From Pseudo-nitzschia pungens (lineage: Eukaryota; Bacillariophyta; Bacillariophyceae; Bacillariales; Bacillariaceae), in the NCBI GenBank assembly GCA_037355855.1, contig CM074764.1:62001-126000 (forward strand): DNA of 64,000 nt, read 5' to 3'. Below, one piece after another: positions 22,770 to 34,215 of the stretch. Below the pieces are notes generated by a model, which was not told the origin of the DNA, searched no databases, and saw only the letters and a program-made list of their open reading frames with translations. How positions within the stretch are numbered: the stretch's first letter is position 1; every line of letters begins with the position of its first letter. The translations under genes were made by a program, and so were the position numbers.

Positions 22770-25700
22770 ATGGCGAAGAAAAAGTCAAAGTCGGATGGGA
22801 AGGAAAAGAAGGCTAAGAAAAAGTCCAAGACCAAGAGCGAAATTGCGACGCAAACACAAGCCTTGGACATCGGTGATAACCGTAGCCACACAAGCTCCGA
22901 CAATGGTGACAAACTCCACCAATACTCTTCGATTCATTCAGTACTCAAGGATTACGATGGCAACGATGGCGACGATGGCAACCGTGGCAACAATGGCCGC
23001 CGCGTCAATGCTCAAGAACTGGACACAAGCAGCAAAATGGTGGACAACGATGAATACGAAGACGAATGGGAATCTACCCTCGAACCCATGAGCGAAACGA
23101 TTGGTAAGCTCAAGGAACGGACGGCAGAAAATGATCGTAGCAAAGATTCAGACTCGAATACATCTTCCAAAACTTCGGGTGATAGAGCGGAGCACTCCAC
23201 GGATACAGCGCAACGACTGAGACCTGCCCTCAGGAATTCTTTCGGGTTTGGATCAAAGCGCAGGACCAGTATCAGCTTCAGCCTTGATAGTGGAAACAGC
23301 AGCAATAGCAAGATTAACACGGACAGAAGCATGGACGACAGCGAATCCTACATGGACCTCGAAGACGGCAACCTTTTGATAGACGCTTGGAAGAAACAGA
23401 AGCAAAAATCCAGGCTCAAGAAAGAAAAAAGTCGAGCCGATCTTCGACAAGCACTAGAAACCTTCGAGTCCAAACGAATCACGGGAGAAGTTGTTACCTA
23501 TCCGCCCGATTGTTATTCGTTTTTGGCCATCCACAGCCCCACGAAAAAGCCCTTGTACTTCTTCTTTGGATTGCTGGTTTTTCTTTTTCAGATAATGTTT
23601 TTGATGTTGATGGTTTTGAGCAAAACCCATCCCCTTTTAAGTAGCAACGGAGAAGTGGACAATCCCTCGGATGATCCTATCGGATCATTCATTCCTTCCA
23701 ACGTTTCAATCCTGGTGAGAGCGACGCAGGTCACTGCCGTCATGAGTTACGTTGTATTTGCGGATTCTTCCCTGAGGGATGTTGTAACGGCAGTAGAAAT
23801 GTTTCCACGATTTGATCGTGCCACGCGCCAAGATCATCTCTGGCTGGTGGTCTTGAGTTGTACACTCCGATTCATCCAGGGATTGCTTGCTATTTTCGTA
23901 ACGGTTCTGATGGTTATCACGACATCGGAGGTTGTCGAAATCATTCTGAATTTTACCGCCATTTCTTTCATTTCCGACCTCGATGAGAACGCCTTCGAAC
24001 TCGCCAAGTGGGGCAAGTATGGACCCAGCTTGGAAAACGAAGCCAAAAGCATCGAGCAACGACCCATTCCATACTGCCTCTTCCGTAAGAACAGCCATGT
24101 GCGATACCGATACACCGTCATCCCCATTGCCCTGTTGCTCATGGTGGTAATGAGTGGGATCATTTACGCACAAGAATCCAATAACACGTGGGTTACGAAA
24201 ACTCTGCGGGTCCAATTCCAGGACGAGACGGGATTGCAGCCATACAGCGGATGCTACAAGTTGGACAAGGGAGTGGAACACCACAATCGATGGAACTACA
24301 ATGGCCACAGTTCAAATCCTGAGAGTGGTTTGATCTCCTACTGCAACAAGCGCCGGCAATGGATGCTCTTCAAGAAGGAGTCCGCTGGCGACATCAGCGA
24401 CTACCGAAACCCCTGCGACATTGCGCGTGAATACGAACTTGCCCACTCGGCCAAGACCGACTCCTTCGACGTTTCGTCGGCCTTTGAGGGTGGTTGGTAT
24501 TCAGCCAGCGGGACACCGCTCGATTTGTATTTCTTTGATTCGGAGGACGAGGGGGAAAGTCTGAACGAGAACTGTGACTCCTTTTTGAACAACGGCTACT
24601 GTGATGTGTATTTCAATACCATCGGGTATCAGTATGACGGCGGGGATTGCTGTGCTGCCACGTGCAGCCAGTCAGATTGTGGGTCTAGTGGTATCACCGG
24701 TGCATTCGGAGTTGAGAACAAGACAGGCAACGGGTATCGGAACTGCGCAGATCCATCCATGGTCTCGCTCACCATCGAATTGAATACCATTTCCTCCAGC
24801 CGTGACAAAAATCTTATGGAAGTTACCGACTTCCAGGTGGAAGAATATTTCCGAGAAAAGGGCATTGATTTCTGGACGGAAGCACCAGTGACACCCTTCT
24901 TTATCGTGGATTGTGACGGATACAACGCCCTTTCTATCTACGTGGATGATTCAATGGCAAATAAGACAGAAACCATCATGGTCAGAGATGGTGCCAGCTG
25001 TAAAGTTAGTGTCAGTAACACAACAAATTTTTTCAAGAAATGGGACAACGATCCCATTTGGTGGGTGAACTACACCGTCTATCATGGCAACGACACCAAG
25101 CATCCTATAATTTCGGGATATAGTGGGGTGGAAGAGTCAATCCAGTTCCAACGAATTCCAATCTGTTACTTTGAGAAGCTCTCTGGCTCCATTAATATTT
25201 CTTCTGCCTACACTCTCACCAATCCATCCACGCAGTCCCTCAACTGGCTCATTGATGATGACTCGGCCTACTCTTCCTGCGACAACAACTTTTTGATCGA
25301 ACGATTTGCGCTCGGAGCTGTAAACTTTGCAGCTCCCATTAACTCCGCAAGTGATGACTCGTCCGACTCTCCCTTGTGGATCAGTGCTGCGACGCAGCAG
25401 TGCCGGTGGGAGAACATTGCTTGTGACGAGGGATCGGTGGAAACACTGGCGGTCCGCAGCAAGGATCTGAGTGGAACCATCCCAACTGCGATAGGATTAT
25501 TGACCAAATTGCGGCGCATGGATTATGGTGGGTTCTGCAAACTTGTGGCGTGTGTGTGCTTGGTAGCTGCCTTGATCTCTGTCCTCCAACGACTAATTTT
25601 GATTTGTATTGCTTTACCTCGTTCTTGTTGTGAGCAGATAGCAACGGACTTTCAAGCACCATTCCCAGCGAAATTGGGCTGCTTACCAACTTGAAGGGAC

Positions 25701-26842
25701 TGGACATTGACAACAATGAGCTGACAGGCACTATTCCGACGGAGTTTGGACAGCTTGTAAACATGATCGAACTTGACTTGGATAAGAACAAACTCACTGG
25801 CACAATCCCAACCGAATTTGGACTAATGATCAATGCCAGAGAGTTTGATTTGAGTACGTAGTTATTGCCACCTGTATGTATGGTTTGCACAATGCCACTT
25901 GGCATCATTGGATCGGCGTCCACCTGCACCCTTATCTTTCTCACCCATCTTGATTTTAATCCTCGTCTCTGCGTTTTGTTGCTTTTTTGTGTGTTTGCAG
26001 TTTACAACCAGCTCTCTGGACCCATTCCGTCCCAGATAGGGAAACTCAAAAACATGGCCACACTAGGCTTCGAAGGAAACCAACTCAGTGGTACTATTCC
26101 AACTGAGATTGGACTGATGCTAAATCTGGAAGGACTCCAGGTAGCGGGAAATAAGATCAGTGGTACCATTCCCAGTGAAATTCAGCTCCCGAGGAAGACC
26201 TTCAAAGACTTTGACGTAGCAAACAACTTGATGACTGGAACTATTCCCACCGATATTGGCAAGCTAACTACACTGGAAAAACTACAGCTAAATGGCAATA
26301 TGTTCTTTGGTACCATCCCATCGGAAATTGGATTGATGACGTCCCTTTCGTACCTCAACCTGCAAGGAAACAACTTTAGCGGAACCATTCCAACTGAGAT
26401 TGGTCTCCTGAGCAATCTCCGAGAACTCTGGTTGGATGGAAACAGCTTCACTGGCACCATTTCCCGCGGCATTGCGCTCCTGGAGCGGCTGCGGATCCTA
26501 ACCCTGGACGACAACATCTCTGGATCCGTCCCCTCACGAATCAAAACGCTGAATCCTTGTGATCTCTGCAACGGCCAGAACTACGAGATCCGCAGCGAGC
26601 TGAACAACGACAAGGCGGCGTACCACGAGAACGGCGTGTACGGTGGCATCGAGTCGTTCTCTTGCCCGGCGTTGCTCGACATTAAGCACGATGCAAAGGA
26701 ATTGTTGTCCGGCGAGGGATGCCAGTTCCTGAGGGACTCTTGCGTGTCTTGTGGTGGCGGCAATTTCCGAGACATCATCTCCCTCGGTACCGGTGCCGGC
26801 AGCGACGACAAAGATTTGGACCAACTCCATGGGTTTCGATAG
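22770..26842 (+). CDS. Multi-pass membrane protein with LNR-like module and LRR ectodomain, three exons
   Basis: Exons 22770-25527, 25638-25853 and 26001-26842 (introns GTGGGT...GAGCAG and GTACGT...TTGCAG, both phase 1) encode 1271 aa. The first 250 residues are hydrophilic: Lys-rich start, acidic and Ser-rich middle, then a K-Q-K-Q-K-S-R coiled-coil-like part. Hydrophobic segments lie at about 260-283, 355-375, 378-405 and 448-467. The region after these is probably extracellular. It has a Cys-rich module near 600-628 (C-D-S-F-L-N-N-G-Y-C-D ... Y-D-G-G-D-C-C) resembling LIN-12/Notch repeats, then an LRR N-cap (Q-C-R-W-E-N-I-A-C-D) and about ten LRRs with S-G-T-I-P-T-E-I-G, and a Cys-containing C-cap. 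The LRR style is typical of diatom LRR proteins. A receptor or adhesion role is inferred; no kinase domain is seen. Confidence 0.85.
25528..25637 (+). other. Intron 1 of the LRR membrane protein gene
   Basis: 110 nt, starts GTGGGTTC and ends TTGTGAGCAG. Removal joins M-D-Y to D-S-N-G-L-S-S-T-I-P and restores an unbroken LRR, strong internal support. Confidence 0.85.
25854..26000 (+). other. Intron 2 of the LRR membrane protein gene
   Basis: 147 nt, starts GTACGTAG, pyrimidine-rich end TGTGTTTGCAG. Removal joins E-F-D-L to I-Y-N-Q-L-S-G-P-I-P in frame. Confidence 0.85.
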
Positions 26843-27640
26843 AAAATGAAAGTCAGAGTAGAATACGACGAAGACGGAGCCGATCGGCCACCTAGTGAGT
26901 GATAATATATGTATGTATAATATATATATATATATATATAAATACAGATACAGAGTGTCGGATCGATGTCAAGAGAGTGATCTTTTGAGTGGGTTCTTTG
27001 TTCTTGATCTATATTTTCATTCGAGTTCGGTATGTCTTCGTGCACGGGGACGGAACGTATTCATCTGCGTTACATTTTAATGGAATATTGTGTTGCGTAC
27101 ACTTCACTGGAGTGATACGATATAAATATTGTAAACTACTAGTACGTGTAGTATTTATTGATGAATAGTATTGATAAATCAATCATCATTAGTAGTGATA
27201 ACGAAAAATATAAAGTACGTGTAGACGTGAGCGTGTTCATGAAACAATCAGACTAAAAATATTCAATACTCGAATGAACTGAAGCACTCCTATCGAATTG
27301 GAGGACCGATGCGTGTTTGCGTTGATGATTGATATGATTACAATGATTTGCTCGTCACCAACGTTGAATTCAGAGAGAGCGATAAGAAGACCAGAAAGTC
27401 GAATAACACCTAACTCTCTGACCTCAGCGTCTCCGAGTGCTGTGCTGGGTTAGGTATGCGTACGAGCAGATATATCCCGCACAAAACACAACACAACACA
27501 ACACAACACAACACACATCTCGACCTACTAGCGATATCGTCATCTTCGTACCGTACGGAGAACAATTATCCATATTTTTGGTGTCTTCGATAGGTGGATC
27601 TTTTTCGTGCCGCTGTGAGTTCATCCACACATCAGGAACA
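26843..27640. other. Spacer between convergent genes
   Basis: Holds an (at)n run at about 26918-26942, (aacac)n near 27485-27512 and AT-rich DNA. It should contain the 3' ends of both the plus-strand LRR gene and the minus-strand receptor gene. No further gene. Confidence 0.6.
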
Positions 27641-27643
27641 GGT

Positions 27644-29143
27644 TCAAACATTCGCATCATCATCATCATCATCAACAACAACATAATCATCATTATAATC
27701 ACCCTGATAATCATCATCATGATTACAAGCATCGTTCCTGGTTCCATCATGCGTATCGTCGTCGCCGAGTTCTTCGTCGAAGCTGCTCTCGTTTGCGTCA
27801 CCAGCATTGCTGTTGTCGTTTCCAGCACCGCCAACCGTCTCTGTTTGCTTTGTGATTGAGGTCGTGTGCGCTACGTTTTGGTTTCGTTTCTCGACTGACG
27901 TTGCTTGCGCTCTTGACAAGGTCTCGGAACCTCTCGCATGTGTCGTGGTCGTGGTCGTGGTCGTGGTAGTGGTAGTTCCCAGGCTGGTGCGGGAGTTACC
28001 GTGGGCGTTGAAGTTGATGGCGCTGATGTGAACGCTCCCGCCCCCGTATGTGTAGATATGATTGGGCAGATGACCGTGGACTCGCTCGTACCACAAGAGA
28101 TACATTCTTGGGAGCACCAAAAAGATGGATGGACCCAATGAGTACAGGAATGTTGGTAGAAAAACTAGCGTAAAGTAAACTCTCTTCCCATTGGGAGACT
28201 TCATCGCTTCCCGAATCTTTGGTGCCAAGCGCAGTGTAAACAAGAAAACAAAATACAACGTCCAGATGACGAACACGTAAACCTCCCAATTCAGAATTCT
28301 TCGAGTGTCTCCGACGGATTCCTTCACGTGTCGAAGTCTCCAGGCAAGTACCAAAAGAGCGATGCGCAACAACCAAACGCTGACTTGGTACATCCAGAAA
28401 AACTTATCCCTGTGATTGTTGCAAACGTGCAGATCAAGGCCGGCGTCGTATTCCATGCCGGGTCCAAGTATCGTATTTAGAGTGGCAAACACCACTGGCA
28501 CGGTCAGACCAACCACAAAGGGAGCGATGAAGTGTCGAGGAAGCACTGTTAAGCCACGCCGGAATCTCATCACTTTGTAGACCCGATAGAGCTTCAGAAA
28601 TATGATCAATTCCACCATGAAAGTGCCGAGTGAGGTGAACCAGAACGAGAGCTTGCAGGGTACATTCCAATTCCAATTGTCATCGTTGAGAAATGCTTCT
28701 CCATTCAACTGAGTAGACTGGCGAAGTATGCATCCAAGCACAAAAATGATTGATCCGACACACATTACAGCTAGCAGTGGAGGTTGTCCCATCGCAACGA
28801 TTGGTTTGGTTCGAAACCAAAAGAGAAAGATCAAGGATGCCACGTTGACAACCGTGCCGATCATGGCATAAGACATCCACGTGTACAAAACGGGCAACCA
28901 GCCTGAAAGTGCTGCCTGGACATCTGTTGCGGATGAATGTCCATTTCCATTTCCACGTTCATATCCATTTTCATATCCATTTTCATTTTCATTTCCTACA
29001 TTATAAAGATCTTCTTCAGAGACAGTGAGTGTTCTTGGTGCGATTGTTGCTTCTGCCACTGCCACTGCCATTGCCATTGCCATTGCCATTGCCATCATGC
29101 CGGTATGTGTTGAGTGTTCAGTTGTTTCCTTTTCAACAAACAA
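27644..29143 (-). CDS. Seven-transmembrane receptor resembling class C GPCRs
   Basis: 499 aa; an alternative start at 29098 would give M-M-A-M-A-M repeats followed by A-V-A-V-A-E-A, which reads as a signal peptide encoded by a hexamer repeat. After a short Asn/Gly-rich ectodomain come seven hydrophobic segments from about residue 85 to 350. Family-like features are the R-T-K-P-I-V-A-M-G-Q-P-P-L-L loop after TM1, C-K-L-S-F-W-F-T-S-L-G at the start of TM3, F-L-K-L-Y-R-V-Y-K-V after TM3, and T-F-L-Y-S-L-G-P-S near TM7. No Venus-flytrap ligand domain is present. The tail has a poly-Thr tract and ends in poly-Asp encoded by (atc)n. A signalling role at a membrane is inferred from fold only. Confidence 0.75.
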   Translation of the reverse strand: MFVEKETTEHSTHTGMMAMAMAMAMAVAVAEATIAPRTLTVSEEDLYNVGNENENGYENGYERGNGNGHSSATDVQAALSGWLPVLYTWMSYAMIGTVVNVASLIFLFWFRTKPIVAMGQPPLLAVMCVGSIIFVLGCILRQSTQLNGEAFLNDDNWNWNVPCKLSFWFTSLGTFMVELIIFLKLYRVYKVMRFRRGLTVLPRHFIAPFVVGLTVPVVFATLNTILGPGMEYDAGLDLHVCNNHRDKFFWMYQVSVWLLRIALLVLAWRLRHVKESVGDTRRILNWEVYVFVIWTLYFVFLFTLRLAPKIREAMKSPNGKRVYFTLVFLPTFLYSLGPSIFLVLPRMYLLWYERVHGHLPNHIYTYGGGSVHISAINFNAHGNSRTSLGTTTTTTTTTTTTHARGSETLSRAQATSVEKRNQNVAHTTSITKQTETVGGAGNDNSNAGDANESSFDEELGDDDTHDGTRNDACNHDDDYQGDYNDDYVVVDDDDDDANV

Positions 29144-29149
29144 ATAATA

Positions 29150-30285
29150 GTAAGAACAACAACCCCAAATAACAATAATATTAACATTAACATAAACAAT
29201 AACGATCGTTTGTACGAAGTTTAGTGATCTTCGTTGTTGTCAACTGATCTTTTTCGATTGTGCTTGGTTCTTGTTTGTGCCCAGTTGGACTAACGAAGTC
29301 TACTTCTACTGTCCCGTCAAGCGTTGACAAAAGAATTTTGTTCTACCGCTGTCTAGTTGATTGAAGTTTGAAGTTAAAAACCATTATTTGTATTATATAT
29401 AACCTCACCTACTACAGTATTGTGTTTTACGTAGTACTAGTATTACTTCCGTTATTTTAGAAAACTACTTATGTCAATCAAAAGGTTTACTATTAGGTAA
29501 TTACTGTACAGTATGGAATTCCCAACCATTGTCCATCTGGTCAAAGAAGTCAGCGACATTTATCATGATGTCACAAAAGTGAGCTTAAGACGGTACTTTT
29601 TAGGCTTCTCGTAGAACTTCGATGGGACTAACGGTATGATACTGGTAAGGTTACCATACGAAGTATTTACCATCGCAAAATCATCATGAACTACTAGTAA
29701 GTTACTGTACGGTACTACGTACGGTAGAAGACTTTTTTTGACGGAATTCTCGTACCGGTAGCACTTCGATGGGACAATTTCATTCATTGTTTGCATAAGC
29801 CTTACCCATACGACCCATACCCGGTACGGTATTACGAACCGATAATATTCGGCATCAATTTTTGAGACTTTGATCGTGAAAATAGTAACCTTACTGTTAA
29901 CAAAAAAAATAATAATGCGAGCTCGTGTAGCATAATAAACTATTCCACTTAATTATTCTAAAAGAAGCTTATGTAGTATGATCTATGGATCTTACGGTAC
30001 CAACTGCAACCACGAACCACGTACAAGCACCAGTAAACTACGAAGCACAGTACATGGTAACCTTTCCAACTGCAACAACAAGCTACCAACTGGAAGCTCA
30101 CAAGCTACCATACGTACGATCCCTGTACAATTATCTTGTGCGTTACCGTTTATTTTAGCACCAACAGGGTACATGTACTTTTGTTTTACTACTGCCTAGT
30201 AAGATCTTACTTCGTGAGGTTTCGACCGGGTTTCGACATTATGGAGTTTCGTTAGAGACTTTCGAAAAAAAAGAGAGCAAAATAC
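29150..30285. other. AT-rich upstream and intergenic DNA
   Basis: Promoter side of the receptor gene, with aacattaac repeats near 29180 and several gtaaggtta / taccggta motifs at 29640-29760. No gene; ORFs at 29563 and 29978 are short and featureless. Confidence 0.6.
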
Positions 30286-30289
30286 CGTA

Positions 30290-31545
30290 CATGATGTTCC
30301 CGGTCTTTCGGCTCTCGGGAATGCAGAGAGTTAATTAAGTACACGATGATCACGGTCTTTTGGGAGTGCAGGGAAACATGTACATGACGAGCCTGATCTT
30401 CTGGGAGTGCAGAGAATCAATAACCAAATACATGATGATCTTGGTTGACGGTCCCGGTCTTTCATCCCTGCAGAGTATCGAATACACAATGATCCCAGCT
30501 TTTCGGGATTGCAAATAAACAAACTAGGCGCGCAGAGAATCTAATGCACGATGATCCCAGTCTTCCGGGAGTGTATCGAAACAAATACAAGATGATCCCG
30601 GTCGTTTCTGCGTATACAGAATACAGAATCGAATAAACAATGATCTCGGTCTTTGGGGATTGCGCGGAAACAAATACATGATGATCCTTGATGATTTCGG
30701 TTTTCGTGCGTGCAGGGAACCAAAGGGAAAAACAATGGGAAATGCAGGTAACCAGATACACGCTGATCCAGGTATTTCGTGAATACAGGGAACCAAATAC
30801 ATGATGATCTCGGCCGCGACTGCAGGGAACCGATCCAGTTCGGTCTTGAATGCAGGAAACCAAAAAATACATGGTGATCCCCGTCTTTCGTGAATGAACT
30901 CGATCACCCCCATTTCTGTGCCTGCAGGTAACTAAAAACACGATGTTCTCGGTCTTTTGGGATCAATGGCAGGGAACCAATGCACGATGATCCCCGTCTT
31001 TCATGAATGCACGGAACCAAATCACGACAATCATGCTTTTTCGTGAGAGACTTCGGGGAGTCAAACACACGACGATTCCCGTCTTTGGTGAATGCACAAA
31101 AGTCAAATACGCGATGATCCCGGTCTCTCGGCAGATAAGATTATCGAATACACGATCTTGGTCTTTCGGGAGTGAATACGATGATCCTGGCACTTGTGCT
31201 ACGTGTTCACTCAAACGAAATACCAGGACCAGGGGAGGAGTGCACAGAATCAAATGCACGAAGATCTCGATCTTTCGTGCGTGCACAGAAACAAATTCAA
31301 AAGAAGATTTTGGTCTTTCGTGTATACAGGGAACCAAATACATCACTGTCTATTTGGTTCCTGCATTCACAAAAGACAGAAACCATCGTGTATTTGGTTC
31401 TCTGCACTCCTGGAAGAGCAAGATCATCATCATGCATTTGGTTGTTTGGTTCCGTGCATTCACAGCAGACCAGGATTATCGTGTTTTTCGTTCCTTGCAG
31501 CAGTATCATGAATGTGTGCGTTGTTGCTGTCAGCCACGTACTTTT
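30290..31545. repeat. Minisatellite array around gatgatcccggtctttcg
   Basis: About twenty degenerate units of roughly 55-65 bp, each with acatgatgatcccggtcttt (or a variant), a cgtgaatgca / gggagtgcag part and ggaaccaaat. From about 31330 the unit appears in inverted orientation (tttggttcc... , cagaaaccatcgtgt). The same motif recurs at about 40285-40460 and 41050-41120, ahead of the next DUF4116 block. Open frames are repeat artefacts. Confidence 0.85.
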
Positions 31546-31549
31546 TTCT

Positions 31550-32060
31550 ACTAATAGAAATTCCGTGGGAACATTGATCTCCAATGCCTGGCTATCATTC
31601 TTATCTTTTCTTGCTTCCCTTTCGACTTTTCCCTCCCCGATTCCGTTGCCTCGCCCTCCGCTCCCGTTGGTGCTTCGTTCGGCGTGAAATGAATGACCCG
31701 GCACGATCCATGCCGATTCAAATGCAGCGCAATTCAGCGCAATCAAGCGCAATTTAGCGAGTCAGTGAGTGAGTCTCAGTCCACCTTTCGACGGTTCTGG
31801 TTCTACGAAGTACAAGATTGATACGCGTAATATGTAACAAAACTGACACACCCACTACCCTCAGTCGAATACTATTCTTGTTTCGAGTGTGGATACGGCA
31901 ATGATTGAATTGCGGTATCCGTTCGAATCCTGTTGTAAATCTTGTGCGCCCCAACTGGGGTTCTTCATACGGCCCGGTGGCGCTCTATGGAGGGCTCCTT
32001 CTTGTAGCAAGAGAATCAAATCAAATTCATCGAGATCGCGGTCTTTCGTGCGTGCACAGA
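31550..32060. repeat. Partial duplicate of the DUF4116 3' flank
   Basis: Sequence at 31780-32000 repeats the downstream module (tcagtcgaatactattcttg, cggtatccgttcgaat, gtgcgccccaactggggttc) and then switches at about 32000 to catcgagatcgcggtctttc, which also occurs at 41060 upstream of the complete module. A truncated extra copy of the module without its gene. Confidence 0.7.
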
Positions 32061-32069
32061 AACAAATTT

Positions 32070-32390
32070 CATGACGATTCTCCTTCCCTACTACTGTAAT
32101 GGCCCGCTATCATTTGCTTGTGTGTTTCTTGCTTTCCTTTGGATTGTAGATACTGTGTTATTATTTTATATTCATTTGTACGTGCACTGTTTATTGTTTG
32201 TATTTTGTAGAACTGTAATTTTCCTTGGTGACCATCCTGTACTGGTGTTGCAGCTGCACACTATTCACGGACCCACTACCTTCAGTCGAATACTATTCTT
32301 GTTGGAGTGTGGATGTGGATATGGCGATGATTGCAAAGCGGTATCCGTTCGAATTCTGTTGTAACTGATGTGCGCCCCAACTGGGGTTCT
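32070..32390 (-). repeat. 3' flank module of DUF4116 gene 2
   Basis: Ordered match to 12605-12853 and 41120-41507: gattgtagatact, ttgtagaactgtaatttt, ggtgaccatcctgtactg, tcagtcgaatactattcttg, cgttcgaattctgttgtaac. Confidence 0.8.
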
Positions 32391-33896
32391 TCACTCAGCC
32401 CAATGGGACTCTATGGAGGGCTCATTCTGGTCCGCTTCGGAATCCAACTTGCTCGTCCTTTGTCGGAGATAATACTTTGCCAGCTGAACTATGGATTCTT
32501 GTGACCCAAACTCAATGACTTCTTTTGACCAAAATTTGATGGCTTCTGCATTCCGTAGCAGAGCCGTGAGGAAAATCTCTACATCGCCCTTTAAGGATTC
32601 ATGTGCAAATTCCAAGGCCTCTCCATCATTGTTCACTGCAGCCAAGACCACGTCTCTATCCTTTTGCAACTCTTCGGGTGCATATTTCAAGGCATATCCA
32701 CAATCATTCACTGCAGCCAAGACCACATCTTTGTCCTTTCGCAACTCATAAGATGCATATCCCAAGGCACATCCATTATTATTCACTGCAGCTAAGACCA
32801 CCTCTTTGTCGTTTTGCCACTTTATGGATGCATAATACAAGGCATATCCATTACTCTTCACTGCGGCCAAGACCACGTCTTTGTCGTTTCGCAACTCTAT
32901 GGATGCATATTCCAAGACTGATCCATCCAAGCCTGATCCATCATGATTCACTGCAGTCAAGACCACGTCTTTGTCGTTTTGCAACTCTTTGGATGCGTAT
33001 TTCAAGGCACGTCCTTTATTATTTACTGCAGCCATGACCACGTCTTCGTCCTTTTGCAAGTCATTAGATGCATATTCCAAGGCCTCTCCATTTTCATTCA
33101 CTGCGGCTATCACCATCTCTTTGTCCTTTTGCAACTCTTTGGATGCGTGTTTCAAGGCATATCCATAATTATTCACTGCGGCTAAGACCAACTCTTTGTC
33201 ATTCCGCAACTCTTTGGACGCATATTTCAAGGCCCATCCACTATTATGCAATGCAGCCCAGACCATTTCTTTGTCGTTTCGCAACCCTTCCGATGTATAT
33301 TCCACGAACCATCCATTTTTATTCACTGCAGCCAAGACCACGTCTCTGTCGTTTCTTACAATGGTTCCAAAATATTCCAGGTAACTCCCATTTCGTGCCA
33401 ACACCACAGCCATGGCAACGTCTCTGTCCTCCAGCAGTGGAGAGGGAGGGTCACGCCGCTTTAGCTTTTCCAACGCGTCTTTGATGCCACACCGGCGCTC
33501 GTCATCATCATCGTGAGAATCATCCTCATGCTGTCGAATGAATTCCAAGATAGCGTCTTTGATCTCTTCATCCTCGTAAGAATCTTCATCGTCCTCGTAA
33601 GCATCTTCATCATCCTCATAAGCATCTTCATCATCCTCGTAAGAATCTTCATCATCCTCGTAAGAATCTTCATCATCCTCGTAAGCATCTTCATCATCCT
33701 CGTAAGAATCTTCATCATCCTCGGACGAATCTTCATCATCCTCGGACGAATCTTCATCATCCTCGTAAGAATCTGATGGGGGGTAATCGATAACCACGAC
33801 AGGATCTTCATCATCCTCGTAAAGATCATCCTCATGTTGTCGAATGCATTCCAAGAACTCCGTATTTTCGGAATCGGCGGCGGCAGCGGTATTCAT
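32391..33896 (-). CDS. DUF4116 repeat protein 2 with acidic linker
   Basis: 501 aa from the M-N-T-A-A-A start (open frame extends to 33989). Residues about 30-110 are a repeated E-D-D-E-D-S-Y acidic tract encoded by an 18-bp minisatellite. This inserts into the N-terminal cap between H-E-D-D-L-Y-E-D and I-K-D-A-I-L-E-F. The cap continues with D-A-L-E-K-L-K-R-R-D-P-P-S-P-L-L-E-D-R-D-V-A. Ten 25-residue units follow; the sixth has a five-residue insertion (H-D-G-S-G-L-D-G-S-V). The protein ends with L-K-G-D-V-E-I-F-L-T-A-L and S-I-V-Q-L-A-K-Y-Y. It looks intact. Function is unknown; cytosolic or nuclear location is inferred from the lack of a signal peptide. Confidence 0.85.
   Translation of the reverse strand: MNTAAAADSENTEFLECIRQHEDDLYEDDEDPVVVIDYPPSDSYEDDEDSSEDDEDSSEDDEDSYEDDEDAYEDDEDSYEDDEDSYEDDEDAYEDDEDAYEDDEDSYEDEEIKDAILEFIRQHEDDSHDDDDERRCGIKDALEKLKRRDPPSPLLEDRDVAMAVVLARNGSYLEYFGTIVRNDRDVVLAAVNKNGWFVEYTSEGLRNDKEMVWAALHNSGWALKYASKELRNDKELVLAAVNNYGYALKHASKELQKDKEMVIAAVNENGEALEYASNDLQKDEDVVMAAVNNKGRALKYASKELQNDKDVVLTAVNHDGSGLDGSVLEYASIELRNDKDVVLAAVKSNGYALYYASIKWQNDKEVVLAAVNNNGCALGYASYELRKDKDVVLAAVNDCGYALKYAPEELQKDRDVVLAAVNNDGEALEFAHESLKGDVEIFLTALLRNAEAIKFWSKEVIEFGSQESIVQLAKYYLRQRTSKLDSEADQNEPSIESHWAE
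33560..33775 (-). repeat. Coding minisatellite for acidic E-D-D-E-D units
   Basis: An 18-bp unit (tcatcctcgtaagaatct or tcatcctcataagcatct on the plus strand) repeats about eleven times inside DUF4116 gene 2 and is absent from the other four paralogues. Confidence 0.9.
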
Positions 33897-34215
33897 TGTC
33901 CTTGGTGCTGATGGGGTTGGTGTTGTTGGAGGTATGTTGTAATGGTTTTCATTCGTCGTAATCGTACTTGTACGTTTACTCGAGTCCATGTTGTTGTTTT
34001 TGACATTAGAATTACCGGTACGGTATGAGAGGAAGTGAAATGGTTAGCAGTTCGGACACGAAACTCTCTGTTGCACTTTTTTGTTGGTTCCTTTTGACGG
34101 AGACAACGAACCGAAGTTCCGTAAGAATTAGAAGTTTTTTTTGTTTGTTTCGCATGACCAAGACTGGATATTTCTTCCACGAATGAATATATGATGGAAT
34201 GAATGAACCAACCAC
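33897..34215 (-). repeat. 5' flank module of DUF4116 gene 2
   Basis: Conserved with the flanks of genes 1 and 3, including acgaaactctctgttgcact, ttccttttgacggagacaa, cgaaccgaagttccgtaag and catgaccaagactggata followed by atttcttccacgaatgaa. The last strings are also seen at 45090-45130, 48145-48180 and 52440-52480. Confidence 0.75.
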
